DNA of 64,000 nt from Magicicada septendecula (Eukaryota > Arthropoda > Insecta > Hemiptera > Cicadidae). Positions 37,006-48,960 of the stretch are shown here, in pieces. The translations under genes and the position numbers were made by a program. The DNA lies in contig CM068367.1 of NCBI GenBank assembly GCA_034769895.1, positions 352,501,961 through 352,565,960 of the forward strand, read 5' to 3'. Positions within the stretch are counted from its first letter, which is position 1. Each line of letters starts with the position of its first letter. The notes under the pieces are model-generated. The model searched no databases. It was not told the DNA's origin and saw only the letters and a list, made by a program, of their open reading frames with translations.

Positions 37006-39735
37006 CTATATAAAGATAGCCTTGGTAGTTAGTAAATACTCTTTCTGTATGCGTAACCGTACAGTCATTATAACGGTTTTTTTTATTTTTTTCTACGTCT
37101 GTTTAAGTCACAATAAATACAAAAAGAAATATTTAACGCTAAGCCACATTTTGAGTTGTTTACGCTTTTGGACATCTTTTGTATGTCTGATAAAAGAACG
37201 TCTGATCAACCTTACCCCATGAAATGTAAATTTTAAACGTAAAAAATCATTCTATCGAAATACTAAACCAGTGCGAAACAGAGCAATAAAACCGCCCAGT
37301 TTAACCAGCGGTCGAGTCGATTCGGCGCTGTCTCATTCATTAGCCACTAAACTGTCTCTGGTGCACTGATACCCTTTTACTAAAATGAAACTAAAACGAG
37401 AAAAGCGGTTTCTTTTTAATTGCAACTTTCATTCTCGACACGCGAAATTCAGTATTAGGTAACTGACCTAACGGCACGACCGCTGTACATACTTACTGTA
37501 CTGTTACAGTGTTTGGGGTGTAGTGACAATTGACATTGTTACTTACAATAATATAAGCATTCTGTTTAATATTATGTTTAAAACTATATTATTTTAGTAA
37601 TTTATTTTTCTTTCTACCTGTGCGGGCGTGCGTGGTGCTTGTGTTTTTCATAGTTTATATGTGTACACATGATCAAGGGAATTCGAAACTAATATGTAGT
37701 TCTGAGTATATCTAATTTGCACTTAAATGCAACTTATTTAAGTAATGAAATATTTTCTTCGTGATATAGCGATACGTTATTTTTACACTTATTGAGATAA
37801 CATGCTTCAGTATCAGGGCAATACGCTTACGTTAAAAAGTAGCCAATAAAATTAATAGACAAAAATATTTCTGAAGCCCCGTCTTTCCTTATTGTGTCAT
37901 AACGTGTTGAAAAAGGCGATTTACATATCGCATGCTACGAAAACTAACGAGCATGTCTATTATTACAAGGAGAAGACTGGATACATAAGACCGTAATACT
38001 GTCCGTACGAGTGAATGGAACAGACTAGAATTCCCTAGAGCATAAGATTAAGGCGCAGTACCACCCGCGCAGACTCAGAGTGTATTTATTTGTGCTGGGG
38101 AATTTCAAATGCTGCCCCTGAAAGACGCGAAATTGAGTACCTGTTAGTGACTGTAATTTTGCTGTTTGTTCGTTTTTAAAAATAATACTGTATACTGGAT
38201 TAATGAACTTATGTAAGTGAAAGAATTAATAAAACTACAAAATTTCTCCATATCGTCAAGAATAACTTTATAAGCAAGAGAGAATACTGTATACAGAGCT
38301 CACTTACAAATGGCTATAAGTCTTGGGTGTTGTCAAGATGGTTGAAGGGTAAAATAAGACCATTTAGAATTAAATATTTAAGATAAGTAAAAGGAATGAA
38401 CCTGGACATTCCGGAAAGTTGGGAAACCAGAAAAACACAGAAGCACAAAACCAAACTATTTTAGAACACACTGAAGAAAAGTAATATTGCACAGGAAAAG
38501 ACAATATCAAAGGCGAGCATCCTAACCACGAACAAGAAAAGGCGGTCAAAATTTTGTGAATAAGTGAAAAAAATTTATCAACACCGAAAGGTAGAAGGGT
38601 TTTGGGGTTATAATAATAATTAGTAGTAGTATTATTAATTTATTTTGTGTAATAAGCATTGTTGTTTGAATTTATGGGTGTGATGTTTCGTTGTAATTGA
38701 TACTAAACTGTTTCCGTTTACGTAATACATTCGTTTCTAATTATACGTTTAATGATACATTCGTTTCTAATTATATAATTATACATGCGTTTGTCTTCAA
38801 ACATCCGGACCAGTAATATTCACGTACGCTTCACCTGATGTAATTATAGCCATCAAAATAATGTGAATAACTATAATGTTGTTTAGGAGTACTGCTCAGA
38901 AGTGAGGGCATTTAGTGATAGGTCTACACAAACTATTATATAGGACCAAATAAACTATCACTATGAATAAAACCGTCAAAACTCACCCATAGAATTTGGG
39001 CTTCTCCGTTAACTTGCATTATTTTCCATGAGAAAAATCACACATTTTGGAATTTAACTTAAAATTTATTCATACGAAAATCCAGTGTCGCTTGGCAACA
39101 GCGGTTTATTGAGGAAGGCATTGTTTCAAACGCTAGCGTTCAGAAAAAAAAAACTTAAATACGCCAAAGATAACTTTGAAACTATTGGCAAACAATTTAA
39201 TTGGTATTCAGTTCCCCTAAGTTATTTCTGAGATATCATGGCACTGCACTGTTTCTGTGTGAATTTCACTAAGTGGTACTCGACTCGACATATCACATTC
39301 CTGAACTTCAAAAATTGTAGAGAAAGAGCTAAGAAATTCTACTTTTTATTTTATTTTTTTTTTCATTTGATGCCTCTAACATCGTAATACTTGCTAGTAA
39401 ATTTGTAGATCCAATTGAGTAGATTCGTGTATAATAAATATATAATTGCTACAATGCATAAGACAAATGTGTGTAAACTTTAGGATAAGTCATGTTAGGC
39501 ACTGCTCTTTACGAAAATAAGAAACGAATATTGTAGAATATACATAAGTAAGTAAATATTTAGTGATGTTTATATTGAATTACGTTATGCTTCAATGTAT
39601 GGTTCCACCAGTGAAGTCGACAACGTTCATTATCGGCTCAGTTGCCAATAGAGCAGCAGACAATATTAACAAAAATAAAATAAAATTACTTTCGTCAAAA
39701 TATTTAAACAAAAGAATTTATTTTTAAGCACACAA
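37006..39735. other. Non-coding DNA between the nested element and the bHLH gene
   Basis: No exon-like frame or element ends seen. The last bases probably include the 3' UTR of the bHLH gene; a minus-strand AATAAA lies at 39718-39723, only 13 bases past the stop. Confidence 0.4.
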
Positions 39736-39949
39736 CTATTGTAAAGTTGAAGGTTTGTACTGGTTGTAGGAAGCAGGATCTATTTGATACGAAAGATACG
39801 TCTGAGGTGAAGAGATAGTGAACGGCGCGTAATAGGGCATCGCCCACGTTGGTGACGGAGCTTTGAACTGGTCTCCGAATTCACTAGTCGCAACCAACGA
39901 GCCTTCGTCCAGCATCGACTGTAAGTGGTTTATGTAACGGATTGCCATT
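39736..39949 (-). CDS. sage: bHLH transcription factor (sage-like), terminal exon
   Basis: The acceptor TTTCAG at 39950-39955 opens the exon, whose first base completes an Arg codon. It encodes MAIRYINHLQSMLDEG, the second helix of a bHLH domain, then a C-terminal tail rich in Tyr, Pro and Ser ending NQYKPSTLQ and a stop at 39736. It joins in phase to 40156-40288. In Drosophila, sage is a salivary-gland bHLH activator; the assignment here rests on my recognition of the domain sequence and is not proven. Related group A bHLH genes are the alternative. Confidence 0.75.
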
Positions 39950-40155
39950 CTGAAACACGAACACTTACATTAGTTTATATACTACAAGTGACACAGCAAA
40001 TGTGATTCAAACACCAATATAAAGCCCTTAAATTCTAGTGTAGAAACAAAAATATAATACTCTGAAAACGTATCGTTTAAATTAATTAAGACGGTGGTGT
40101 CTTAGTGGTTTTAAAAAGCAGTTAAACAATTTTCTAAATGCTCAAAATATATTAC

Positions 40156-40288
40156 CTTAACGACTCAATTTTGGAAAGTTTTTTGCCAGGTGGTTTGCAT
40201 ATAGGCAACCTATTCCTTAACGCATCAAATGCTCTGTTCATATCCCTCATCCTAGTCCTCTCTCTATCACACGCCGTCTTCTTGTAAT
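40156..40288 (-). CDS. sage: bHLH transcription factor (sage-like), basic region and helix 1 exon
   Basis: This 133-nt exon runs from a TTTTACAG acceptor to an AAG|GTAATA donor. It encodes a basic region and first helix: [20 protein letters not shown], then the loop [15 protein letters not shown]. The basic residues that contact E-box DNA are intact. It needs one base from the exon upstream and passes two bases to the exon downstream; both match the neighbouring exons listed here. The intron to the terminal exon is 206 bp. Confidence 0.88.
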
Positions 40289-40798
40289 CTGTAAAAAAAT
40301 AATAAATAACAATTACAGATAACTCTAAAATCTGGGTAGCTTCCTTATTCAATTACATGAAAAACTTGAAAATTACCTAATGCTCAGTAGTTTCATAAAC
40401 AAACTCTTTTCTTTAAATCATCAAATAAATTATTAGATAATATTTTATCAGCTGCAAGTTAAATTGCTTATCTGCTTAATTCTTGTTATAAATATCAGTT
40501 CTAATAATCAAGCTCTACACATTCTTTTATATGACAACATAAAAATTTATGTCGAGGAGTAATTTTTGCACACTGCATTTTCATAATTTTTTATAATCCT
40601 TGTGATATTTGTTTTACTGTTCCCTCTGAATATTATTATTACTTTTGCTCTCGTTATTGTCGTTATTATTATGACAATAATGAAGATGATTTTTATTGTT
40701 GTTGTTACGCTGTCTCTCAGCTATTATCACAGGTAATCTGTCTGTAGGCTTATATAACAAATATTAATGCTGCCGTCTTTAAGTGTGTTAGGACTATA

Positions 40799-40894
40799 TC
40801 ATCATCATCATCATCGTCATCATCACCCCACCACCACCACCACCACCACCACCACCACCACCACCACCACCACCACCACCATCGTTATCATCAC

Positions 40895-40946
<52 letters not shown>
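40799..40946. repeat. Compound trinucleotide microsatellite (ATC, CAC, ATT)
   Basis: About 25 bp of ATC units, then about 45 bp of CAC/ACC units, then about 45 bp of TTA units. The poly-His open frame across it is an artefact. Confidence 0.95.
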
Positions 40947-40948
<2 letters not shown>

Positions 40949-41991
40949 GAGGGAGCTGAGATAGTATTTACAAAGAACGTTGTGAAATACCTAGGAGTGA
41001 GACTAAACTCAAAGCTCTCCTATTGAGAGCAAATTAAGTATGCAGTTGATAAGGCGGCTAACGTTACAATCAAGCTCAGCAGACTTATGGCCAACGTAGG
41101 AGGTCCCACTGCAAGCAAGAGGCGGTCAAAGAGTCCATCCTTCTGTACGGTTGCGAAATCTGGGCCGATGCACTAAAGACGGAGAAGTACAGAAAACGTA
41201 TGGCATCGGTGCAGAGAAGAGGAGCCCTCAGAGTAGCATCCTCTTACCGGACAGTGCCAGAGCCAGTAGTCCTGGTGATAGCTGGCACCGGACATAGACC
41301 TGTTGGCTCTAAAACGGAAGCATTTATTCGAAAGAAGAGAGGAAATTGGAAGGGATGCCGCAAAGCATGAAGCCAGGAAATTCACTCTCCCCCACTGGCA
41401 AGATCGTTGGGATAGAGAGGACAGAGGAAGATGGACCGCAAGGCTCATACCAAACTTGAAAGAATGGGTCGACCGCCAACACGGTGAGTTCAATTGCCAT
41501 CTGACCCAGTTGCTCAGTGGCCACGGCAATTTTAAAGCCTACTTCCATAGAATGGGAAAGGTGCAAAGCTTAGCATGCCAATACGGAGACTCTCTCCATG
41601 AAAATACCTCGCACGTGTTTTTCAAGTGCTGCAGATTTGCAAGACAGAGGATGGTACTGAAAATCGAGCTGGGGGATTTCACGCCCGAGAGCTTTTGCTT
41701 CGTGGTAAGGCGGAACGGGACCGCATCAATGCATTTATTCAGTGGGCCCTACTAGAAAAAATAAGACACGCCCTACTTGCACCCAGCGGGCAGCAGAAGA
41801 TTAGAAGATGAGGGACAACTACAAGAAGCCCGATAAGGGCGCAATGGGCTCCATCCAGAAGTAATACGCTAAGTGGTTCCAGGATGGATATAAATGCCTG
41901 AATTAAAGGTGAATTTTTTAGTGGGTGAGAGTCCCACACACCAGAGGAAGCACGGCCTCCTCTGACGGTGCATAAAGATTTTCCCCCTCTA
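40947..41991 (+). mobile_element. 5'-truncated R1-like non-LTR retrotransposon
   Basis: Starts inside a reverse transcriptase C-terminal part (VVKYLGVRLNSKLSY, then KLSRLMANVGGP) with at least two frameshifts, continues as an open frame at 41303-41755, and ends in a 3' UTR and A8 at about 41990. The open part has LERKHLF-like and LTQLLSGHGNFKAYFHRMG segments and a C-terminal zinc-knuckle type cluster (ACQYGD...SHVFFKCC) common in R1-group and jockey-group LINEs. ATT repeats lie on both sides of the copy. It is in the first intron found of the bHLH gene, on the opposite strand. Confidence 0.8.
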
Positions 41992-44397
41992 CAAAAAAAA
42001 TTATTATTATATCACTATCGCCATTGCCTTCGCCGTGTCACCACCATTGTTGGCCTATCATCATTATTTGTAGTCCTATCATTCGTATTACTGATTAGAA
42101 TTAAAGTTTAACATATTAGTAAACACCAAGTATCGACGAGCATTGATCTGGTTAATGATTTTCCTTTAAACAGTTTGCTTCAAGCCGATGTAAACCAACT
42201 GATGGATGACCTACAGACATCATGGTATAAAAGTGAAGTGCAAAGACAATGACATAGACGGCATTTTTTGGCAAAACTCAATTTAGGCCAAAGATCTTAC
42301 TTCGCGACGACAGTCAAGAACAAGCGTCAACGTTTTCCTAAACTGGAATATGATAAGAGGTATGAAATTTGTTCTGAAACTATCGAAAAATGTATTACCT
42401 GTTTCAAGCCATATGAGCTTTTAGAAGCTCATGTGGATTGAGGTTTCTAAGAGAAATGAGCTTCCTAATTTCTATAAGCGTTGTGTGCATCATTGTGACT
42501 GATAAGAACACTTCCTGAGTAACTGAAGGGTGTAGCGCCCTCCTCACGTCAACCTGTCGCCACTTTCTGGTACTATCCCAAGATTTTCATCCCAGATCGA
42601 CAGAAAAACCGTAAACACCTGTCTCATTTGATACTAATATTCAGAGTGACGAAAAATGCTAGAATCTTTCTTACAGCTTTCGGTTTGGTTCCCTGTAATT
42701 TTGCAAGTTGTCATAAGGCAACAAACAGTTAATGTTTCAAAAATTAACAGACCCTCTCCCTTGTATAGGCCTATATTCGGACGCGCTATACACTTTCATA
42801 GATTACGGATAACTAATATATAAAGATAAACAATATCTTGGCTTAAAGATAAATAATATATACAATTTATAATACTTATACTATGATACAAATATCTCCA
42901 ATATTCTTATGTTGATGTTCTTACAATCACCAATGTTATTACGCAGAATAATTGTCCACACTTTAATGTGACAACTGTTAACGCAAGAATCGATTTTAGG
43001 TTAGTGAATAAAACCGGGGTAATTCGTCTACGCTACGTAGTAACCTGATGCTGAAAAGCGTCTTCTGCTTAAGGTACTCTTATTAAATACTCTAACTGAG
43101 CGTAATTTAAAAACTCAGAACACTTAAATGTTTCTTTTTCAACGCACATCTTTTAAATATTAGTAATCGTAATACATTCGAAATTGTTTCAGTTCACGAC
43201 TTGTTCATGTACACGTAAACCATTACCACTTACAAATAAAAATTATTCTACATAAATAATAAGAATAGAATATAGGCTTATTTTTGTACAACTCAACTTC
43301 GACGTTTTGTTTAAAGCTTTTATTTAACACATTTTTCAGGAAGATTTTTCCAGTAAGAAAATTCACAAGTTATGGGCCTTAAATACTGTCAAATGACAAT
43401 ATACAAATGTTAAATCTCTTAGAAAATTATACTAGAGAGCAGAGAATAAATAACGTTTAAATGAATCACTTTTTAATCAGAATCAAGGTTACTGTACCAA
43501 CAAGATGAGAAAAAATGAAAAGTAGAAATGTTAAAGGTCGTGAAATTCATCAATAGCCCTATAAATTGATTTTACTTGAATAGAATACGTAATTTAACAT
43601 TTATATTATCGAAGGCTAGTCATAATGTAGAAAATTAATGGTATAATTTTTTGCTTCTTAGACTAGGAAGCGCTTGGCAGAAGATACTAAAAACCGAATA
43701 CAAATTTGGAATGAGTTTATTAAAAACATCGAAATGTAAAGAAAACAACGGTCATTCTTTAAAAAAGAAACCTAATATTCAATTTCATACAGAAATCAAT
43801 GTGCTACTGTTAAAAAAAAAATAGTATATTAAACCGAGACAGCTGTAGACGCATTACTAATTTTACATATCATACACTGTGTGTGAGCACAAGCAGTATT
43901 AGCTACATAAGGTTCTAAACAAACAGAAAATATATAACAAACTCAAATCTAACAAAGGAAAAGAAATAATCATATAACAACTTTTTGGCCTTTATGCAGA
44001 CAGTGAAATTCAAAATAGATGGGGCCATTAGTTACTCAAGAAAAGCAGAATAAGTTGATAAATGAACTTTTTACAAAACTGTAAGATAGCTTGAACAGTT
44101 TTGAAAACAGCGAATGTCAGAAACAAATACGTTGCGACTGACAAAAAGTAAGATGGATAGCTTGTCATATGAATTGTGCTGTTTAGACAAAATGTGCTGG
44201 TCAATAAAACCCATCCCATAAGAGTAAAAAAAGGCCCTTAGTGTACTCCGTTTTTAAGAAGAGGCAAAGATGTAACTGCAACAATTATATTTTATAATTA
44301 CTCTTCTGACTACTATAAAAAGTCTAAGATTATATAAATACGCTAATTTAATGACACGAAGACTTGACGCAATAGAGAATGAAAAGCGTTGGTTCTA
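41992..44397. other. Intronic non-coding DNA
   Basis: Within the large intron of the minus-strand bHLH gene. Residual ATT repeat at 41999-42009, otherwise no element or exon recognised. Confidence 0.45.
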
Positions 44398-47300
44398 CGA
44401 GGATGGTATGATAAGTACCTCCGTTTGACAACTGAGTGCGCCATTGATTCAAATCTGCATTACCATCTCATCTGTTAGTACAAAATGCAAGCGACGCTTG
44501 ATAAAATCCAAAGAGATTCATTGAATATGTTAGTTTCGACAACTGTTGAAAGTGGGCAAGTTGTGTATTTTTTTATTTTTTTACAACCATGGAAACACAG
44601 CAATATTGGTCAGTGAATCGATTTATATTTTGGATGGGAAAACGTTAGGAAATCAAAGAGGAGTTGAATGCTGCTTATAAGGATCATGCACCTTTGATGG
44701 CTACCTTCATATATCGGTTCAGTGAAGTTATCAGAATCAGAATATATCGATTCAAGTGCGGTCAATCATCCATATTTGACGAAGAGCGCCCAGGCCGTCC
44801 AATTGAGGTGACTATGGAGAAAATGGTCGACAAAATCCATGATATCGTTTTAACAGACCGCCGGGTGAAGATCAGAAAGATTGCTGCCAGTATAAACATC
44901 TCAATTTAACGAGTAGAAAATACCCTTCAAGGAAACTTTGGGATGAGAAAGCTATCGGCGAGATGGGTGCCGCGTTTACTGACGGTTGACAACTTCGTAG
45001 CAATGTTCGGACATGGTTAAGCGCCATCCGAGTGAGTTTCTGCGGCGTTATGTGACCGCACATAAGACATGCGTCCATCACTACACACCGGAAATGAAAG
45101 TTCAATCAGCACAGTTGGTTTTCTCGGCAAACATGTACCTGAGAAGCCAAGGACGAGGACGATTCCATCCGCCGAAAATGTCATAGGCCGGAGCCATCGT
45201 TTTGGGGAATTTTCAAGGCATAATTTTCATTTGCTATTTGGAAAAGGGAAGGAACATTATGGGGCAGTATTATGGTGGGTCGATTCGACGCTGATCGAAG
45301 AGAAAACGGCACCGTTGGCGAAGAAAAAGTGCGCTCTTCGACCGTGACAACTCACTCGTCCGCAATCGCCACAGAAAAAGTGCGCTCTTCGACCGTGACA
45401 ACTCACTCGTCCGCAATCGCCACAGAAAAAGTGCGCTCTTCGACCGCGACAACTCACTCGTCCGCAATCGCCACAGAAAAAGAGCGCTATTCGACCGTGA
45501 CAACTCACTCGTCCGCAATCGCCACAGAAAAAGTGCGCTCTTCGACCGCGACAACTCACTCGTCCGCAATCGCCACAGAAAAAGTGCGCTCTTCGACCGC
45601 GACAACTCACTCGTCCGCAATCGCCACAGAAAAAGTGCGCTCTTCGACCGCGACAACTCACTCGTCCGCAATCGCCACACAAAAAGTGTGCTCTACGACC
45701 GCGACAACTCACTCGTCCGCAATCGCCACAGAAAAAGTGCGCTCTTCGACCGTGACAACTCACTCGTCCGCAATCGCCACAGAATAAGTGCGCTCTTCGA
45801 CCGTGACAACTCACTCGTCCGCAATCGCCACACAAAAAGTGCGCTCTTCGACCGTGACAACTCACTCGTCCGCAATCGCCACAGAAAAAGTGCGCTCTTC
45901 GACCGTGACAACTCACTCGTCCGCAATCGCCACAGAAAAAGTGCGCTCTTCGACCGTGAAAACTCACTCGTCCGCAATCGCCACAGAAAAAGTGCGCTCT
46001 TCGACCGCGACAACTCACTCGTCCGCAGTCGCCACAGAAAAAGAGCGCTCTTCGACCGTGACAACTCACTCGTCCGCAATCGCCACAGAAAAAGTGCGCT
46101 CTTCGACCGCGACAACTCACTCGTCCGCAATCGCCACAGAAAAAGTGCGCTCTTCGACCGTGACAACTCACTCGTCCGCAATCGCCACAGAAAAAGTGCG
46201 CTCTTCGACCGTGACAACTCACTCGTCCGCAATCCCCACAGAAAAAGTGCGCTCTTCAACCGTGACAACTCACTCGTCCGCAATCGCCACAGAAAAAGTG
46301 CGCTCTTCGACCGTGACAACTCACTCGTCCGCAATCGCCACAGAAAAAGTGCGCTCTTCGACCGTGACAACTCACTCGTCCGCAATCGCCACAGAAAAAG
46401 TGCGCTCTTCGACCGCGACAACTCACTCGTCCGCAATCGCCACAGAAAAAGTGCGCTCTTCGACCGTGACAACTCACTCGTCCGCAATCGCCACAGAATA
46501 AGTGCGCTCTTCGACCGTGACAACTCACTCGTCCGCAATCGCCACACAAAAAGTGCGCTCTTCGACCGTGACAACTCACTCGTCCGCAATCGCCACAGAA
46601 AAAGTGCGCTCTTCGACCGTGACAACTCACTCGTCCGCAATCGCCACAGAAAAAGTGCGCTCTTCGACCGTGACAACTCACTCGTCCGCAATCGCCACAG
46701 AAAAAGTGCGCTCTTCGACCGCGACAACTCACTCGTCCGCAATCGCCACAGAAAAAGTGCGCTCTTCGACCGCGACAACTCACTCGTCCGCAGTCGCCAC
46801 AGAAAAAGAGCGCTCTTCGACCGTGACAACTCACTCGTCCGCAATCGCCACAGAAAAAGTGCGCTCTTCGACCGCGACAACTCACTCGTCCGCAATCGCC
46901 ACAGAAAAAGTGCGCTCTTCGACCGTGACAACTCACTCGTCCGCAATCGCCACAGAAAAAGTGCGCTCTTCGACCGCGACAACCCACTCGTCCGCAATCG
47001 CCACAGAAAAAGTGCGCTCTTCGACCGCGACAACCCACTCGTCCGCAATCGCCACAGAAAAAGTGCGCTCTTCCACCGTGACAACTCACTCGTCCGCAAT
47101 CGCCACAGAAAAAGTGCGCTCTTCGACCGCGACAACTCACTCGTCCGCAATCGCCACAGAAAAAGTGCGCTCTTCCACCGTGACAACTCACTCGTCCGCA
47201 ATCGCCACAGAAAAAGTGCGCTCTTCCACCGTGACAACTCACTCGTCCGCAATCGCCACAGAAAAAGTGCGCTCTTCGACCGCGACAACTCACTCGTCCG

Positions 47301-48317
47301 CAATCGCCACAGAAAGAGTGCGCTCTTCGACCGTGACAACTCACTCGTCCGCAATCGCCACAGAAAGAGTGCGCTCTTCGACCGTGACAACTCACTCTTC
47401 CGCAATCGCCACAGAAAAAGTGCGCTCTTCGACCGTGACAACTCACTCTTCCGCAATCGCCACAGAAAAAGTGCGCTCTTCGACCGTGACAACTCACTCG
47501 TCCGCAATCGCCACAGAAAAAGTGCGCTCTTCGACCGTGACAACTCACTCGTCCGCAATCGCCACAGAAAAAGTGCGCTCTTCGACCGTGACAACTCACT
47601 CGTCCGCAATCGCCACAGAAAAAGTGTGCTCTTCGACCGTGACAACTCACTCGTCCGCAATCGCCACAGAAAAAGTGTGCTCTTCGACCGTGACAACTCA
47701 CTCGTCCGCAATCGCCACAGAAAAAGTGTGCTCTTCGACCGTGACAACTCACAAGTCCGCAATCGCCACAGAAAAAGTGCGCTCTTCGACCGTGACAACT
47801 CACTCGTCCGCAATCGCCACAGAAAAAGTGTGCTCTTCGACCGTGACAACTCACTCGTCCGCAATTGCCACAGAAAAAGTGTGCTCTTCGACCGTGACAA
47901 CTCACAAGTCCGCAATCGCCACAGAAAAAGTGCGCTCTTCGACCGTGACAACTCACTCGTCCGCAATCGCCACAGAAAAAGTGTGCTCTTCGACCGTGAC
48001 AACTCACTCGTCCGCAATCGCCACAGAAAAACAAGTCAAATTACCAAATTACACTACGACTTATTGCCTCATCCACCGTATTTTCCAGATTTGACCCTCT
48101 GTGAATTCTATTTGTTTCCAAACATGAGAAACTGGCTTGGTGGAAAGCAGTTCACATCAAACGAACAGGTCATCGCCGAAACAGAGGCCTATTGTACATA
48201 GTTCGACAAAACATATTTTTTGGATGGCTTAAAAATGTTGTAATATCGGTAGACAATTGTATTTTTATTATGGAGAAAACTGTTATGAAAATACAACCTT
48301 CTGTAACATATACTTTT
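44398..48317 (+). pseudogene. mariner transposon with its transposase gene split by a minisatellite
   Basis: The left end shows TA then CGAGGATGGTATGATAAG, a plausible mariner terminal repeat; the right end is not clear. Transposase sequence begins METQQYWSVNRFIFW at 44589. It continues through several frameshifts with FDEERPGRPIEV, IHDIVLTDRRVKIRKIA, SARWVPRLLTVD and HHYTPEM. The first catalytic motif, normally VDETW, reads AHKTC. After AKKK at about 45328 the gene runs into 53 repeats of 51 bp, then resumes in frame as LHYDLLPHPPYFPDL and ends at TAG (48199-48201). The third catalytic position reads LCEF where the family has a D. It is inactive several times over. Confidence 0.9.
45323..48025 (+). 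repeat. 51-bp minisatellite, 53 units, grown inside a mariner transposase gene
   Basis: A unit beginning GAAAAAGTGCGCTCTTCGAC repeats without spacers over 2703 bp, exactly 53 x 51. Because 51 is a multiple of three, forward frames stay open for hundreds of codons; one reads KSALFDRDNSLVRNRHR repeatedly and joins in frame to the mariner C-terminus. In another frame the unit ends THSSAIATEK, close to the HTSAIATAK that follows the second catalytic Asp in related mariners. The unit therefore derives from the FHQDNA region of the host transposase. Variant units reveal longer-range duplications within the array. The open frames are not evidence of a protein. Confidence 0.97.
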
Positions 48318-48960
48318 CATCAAGAAAAGCTTTTGATAATGTTCCATAAAGAAAATTTTTGAGATTCTATAATAATTGTCTTTCAGTCAATACTGAAAGT
48401 CCATACGCTAAAATTCCTAAATATTGATCAAAAAAGAGAGAGGATCTGAAGCATGTGAACTATCATGCACTTTGTCCCCTACTCTATTTAGTTTATTTAA
48501 TAAAAGTCAACAAATGTATTGCCTCTTTAAAGGAGTTTTTCAACTAAACGTCGTAGAACTGAAAACAATTTAATTTGCTGACGACTAGCTTATTTTAGCA
48601 AAAGTTAAGACTCATGATCGTAAAGAGTGAAGTATCACAAAATCAAATAAGATTACAGTATAACTTTAAAATGTTACAAATAGAAACTAGAGTTAAGACT
48701 TTTAAACAAAATTGCAAAATAGTTAAAATTATTATGCCAAGTAAGTTTCGAATTAACTATTTGGGCCATGAATTACCTTTCGTTCGAAAAATATTTAACA
48801 ATGTGATGAATTGTAGAAAGCGTTTTATGAAATAAAATCCGTGTGTATTCCCAACAAAAATGTTATAAGATAATGGCAAAACTGCCTGACTTTAACAAGT
48901 TAAAGTTTTGCAGAATAAAGTCCCACTGGACAATAAAAAATTAAGATAGTGGGATGTCTC
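48318..48960 (+). pseudogene. Decayed LINE reverse transcriptase fragment
   Basis: Directly after the mariner end the translation reads SSRKAFDNVP, a reverse-transcriptase palm-type start. Later come NFKMLQIE and INYLGHEL segments (in the open frame 48614-48835) that match the region after the FADD box of LINEs. Numerous frameshifts and stops are present. Probably the same broad family as the copies at 51690 and 62636. Confidence 0.6.

Noticed and set aside
40767-40964. His/Thr/Ile repeat open frame
   Set aside because: Translation of the compound trinucleotide microsatellite.
45323-48025. CRISPR-like array
   Set aside because: The units are contiguous with no spacers, and the organism is a eukaryote.
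45257-48201. Very long open frames on both strands (up to 837 codons; Cys-rich CHGRRAHFFCGDCGRVS-type repeats on the minus strand)
   Set aside because: They follow from a 51-bp unit that lacks stops in most frames. The array lies inside a dead mariner copy, and there is no promoter, splice or codon-use support for a repeat protein.
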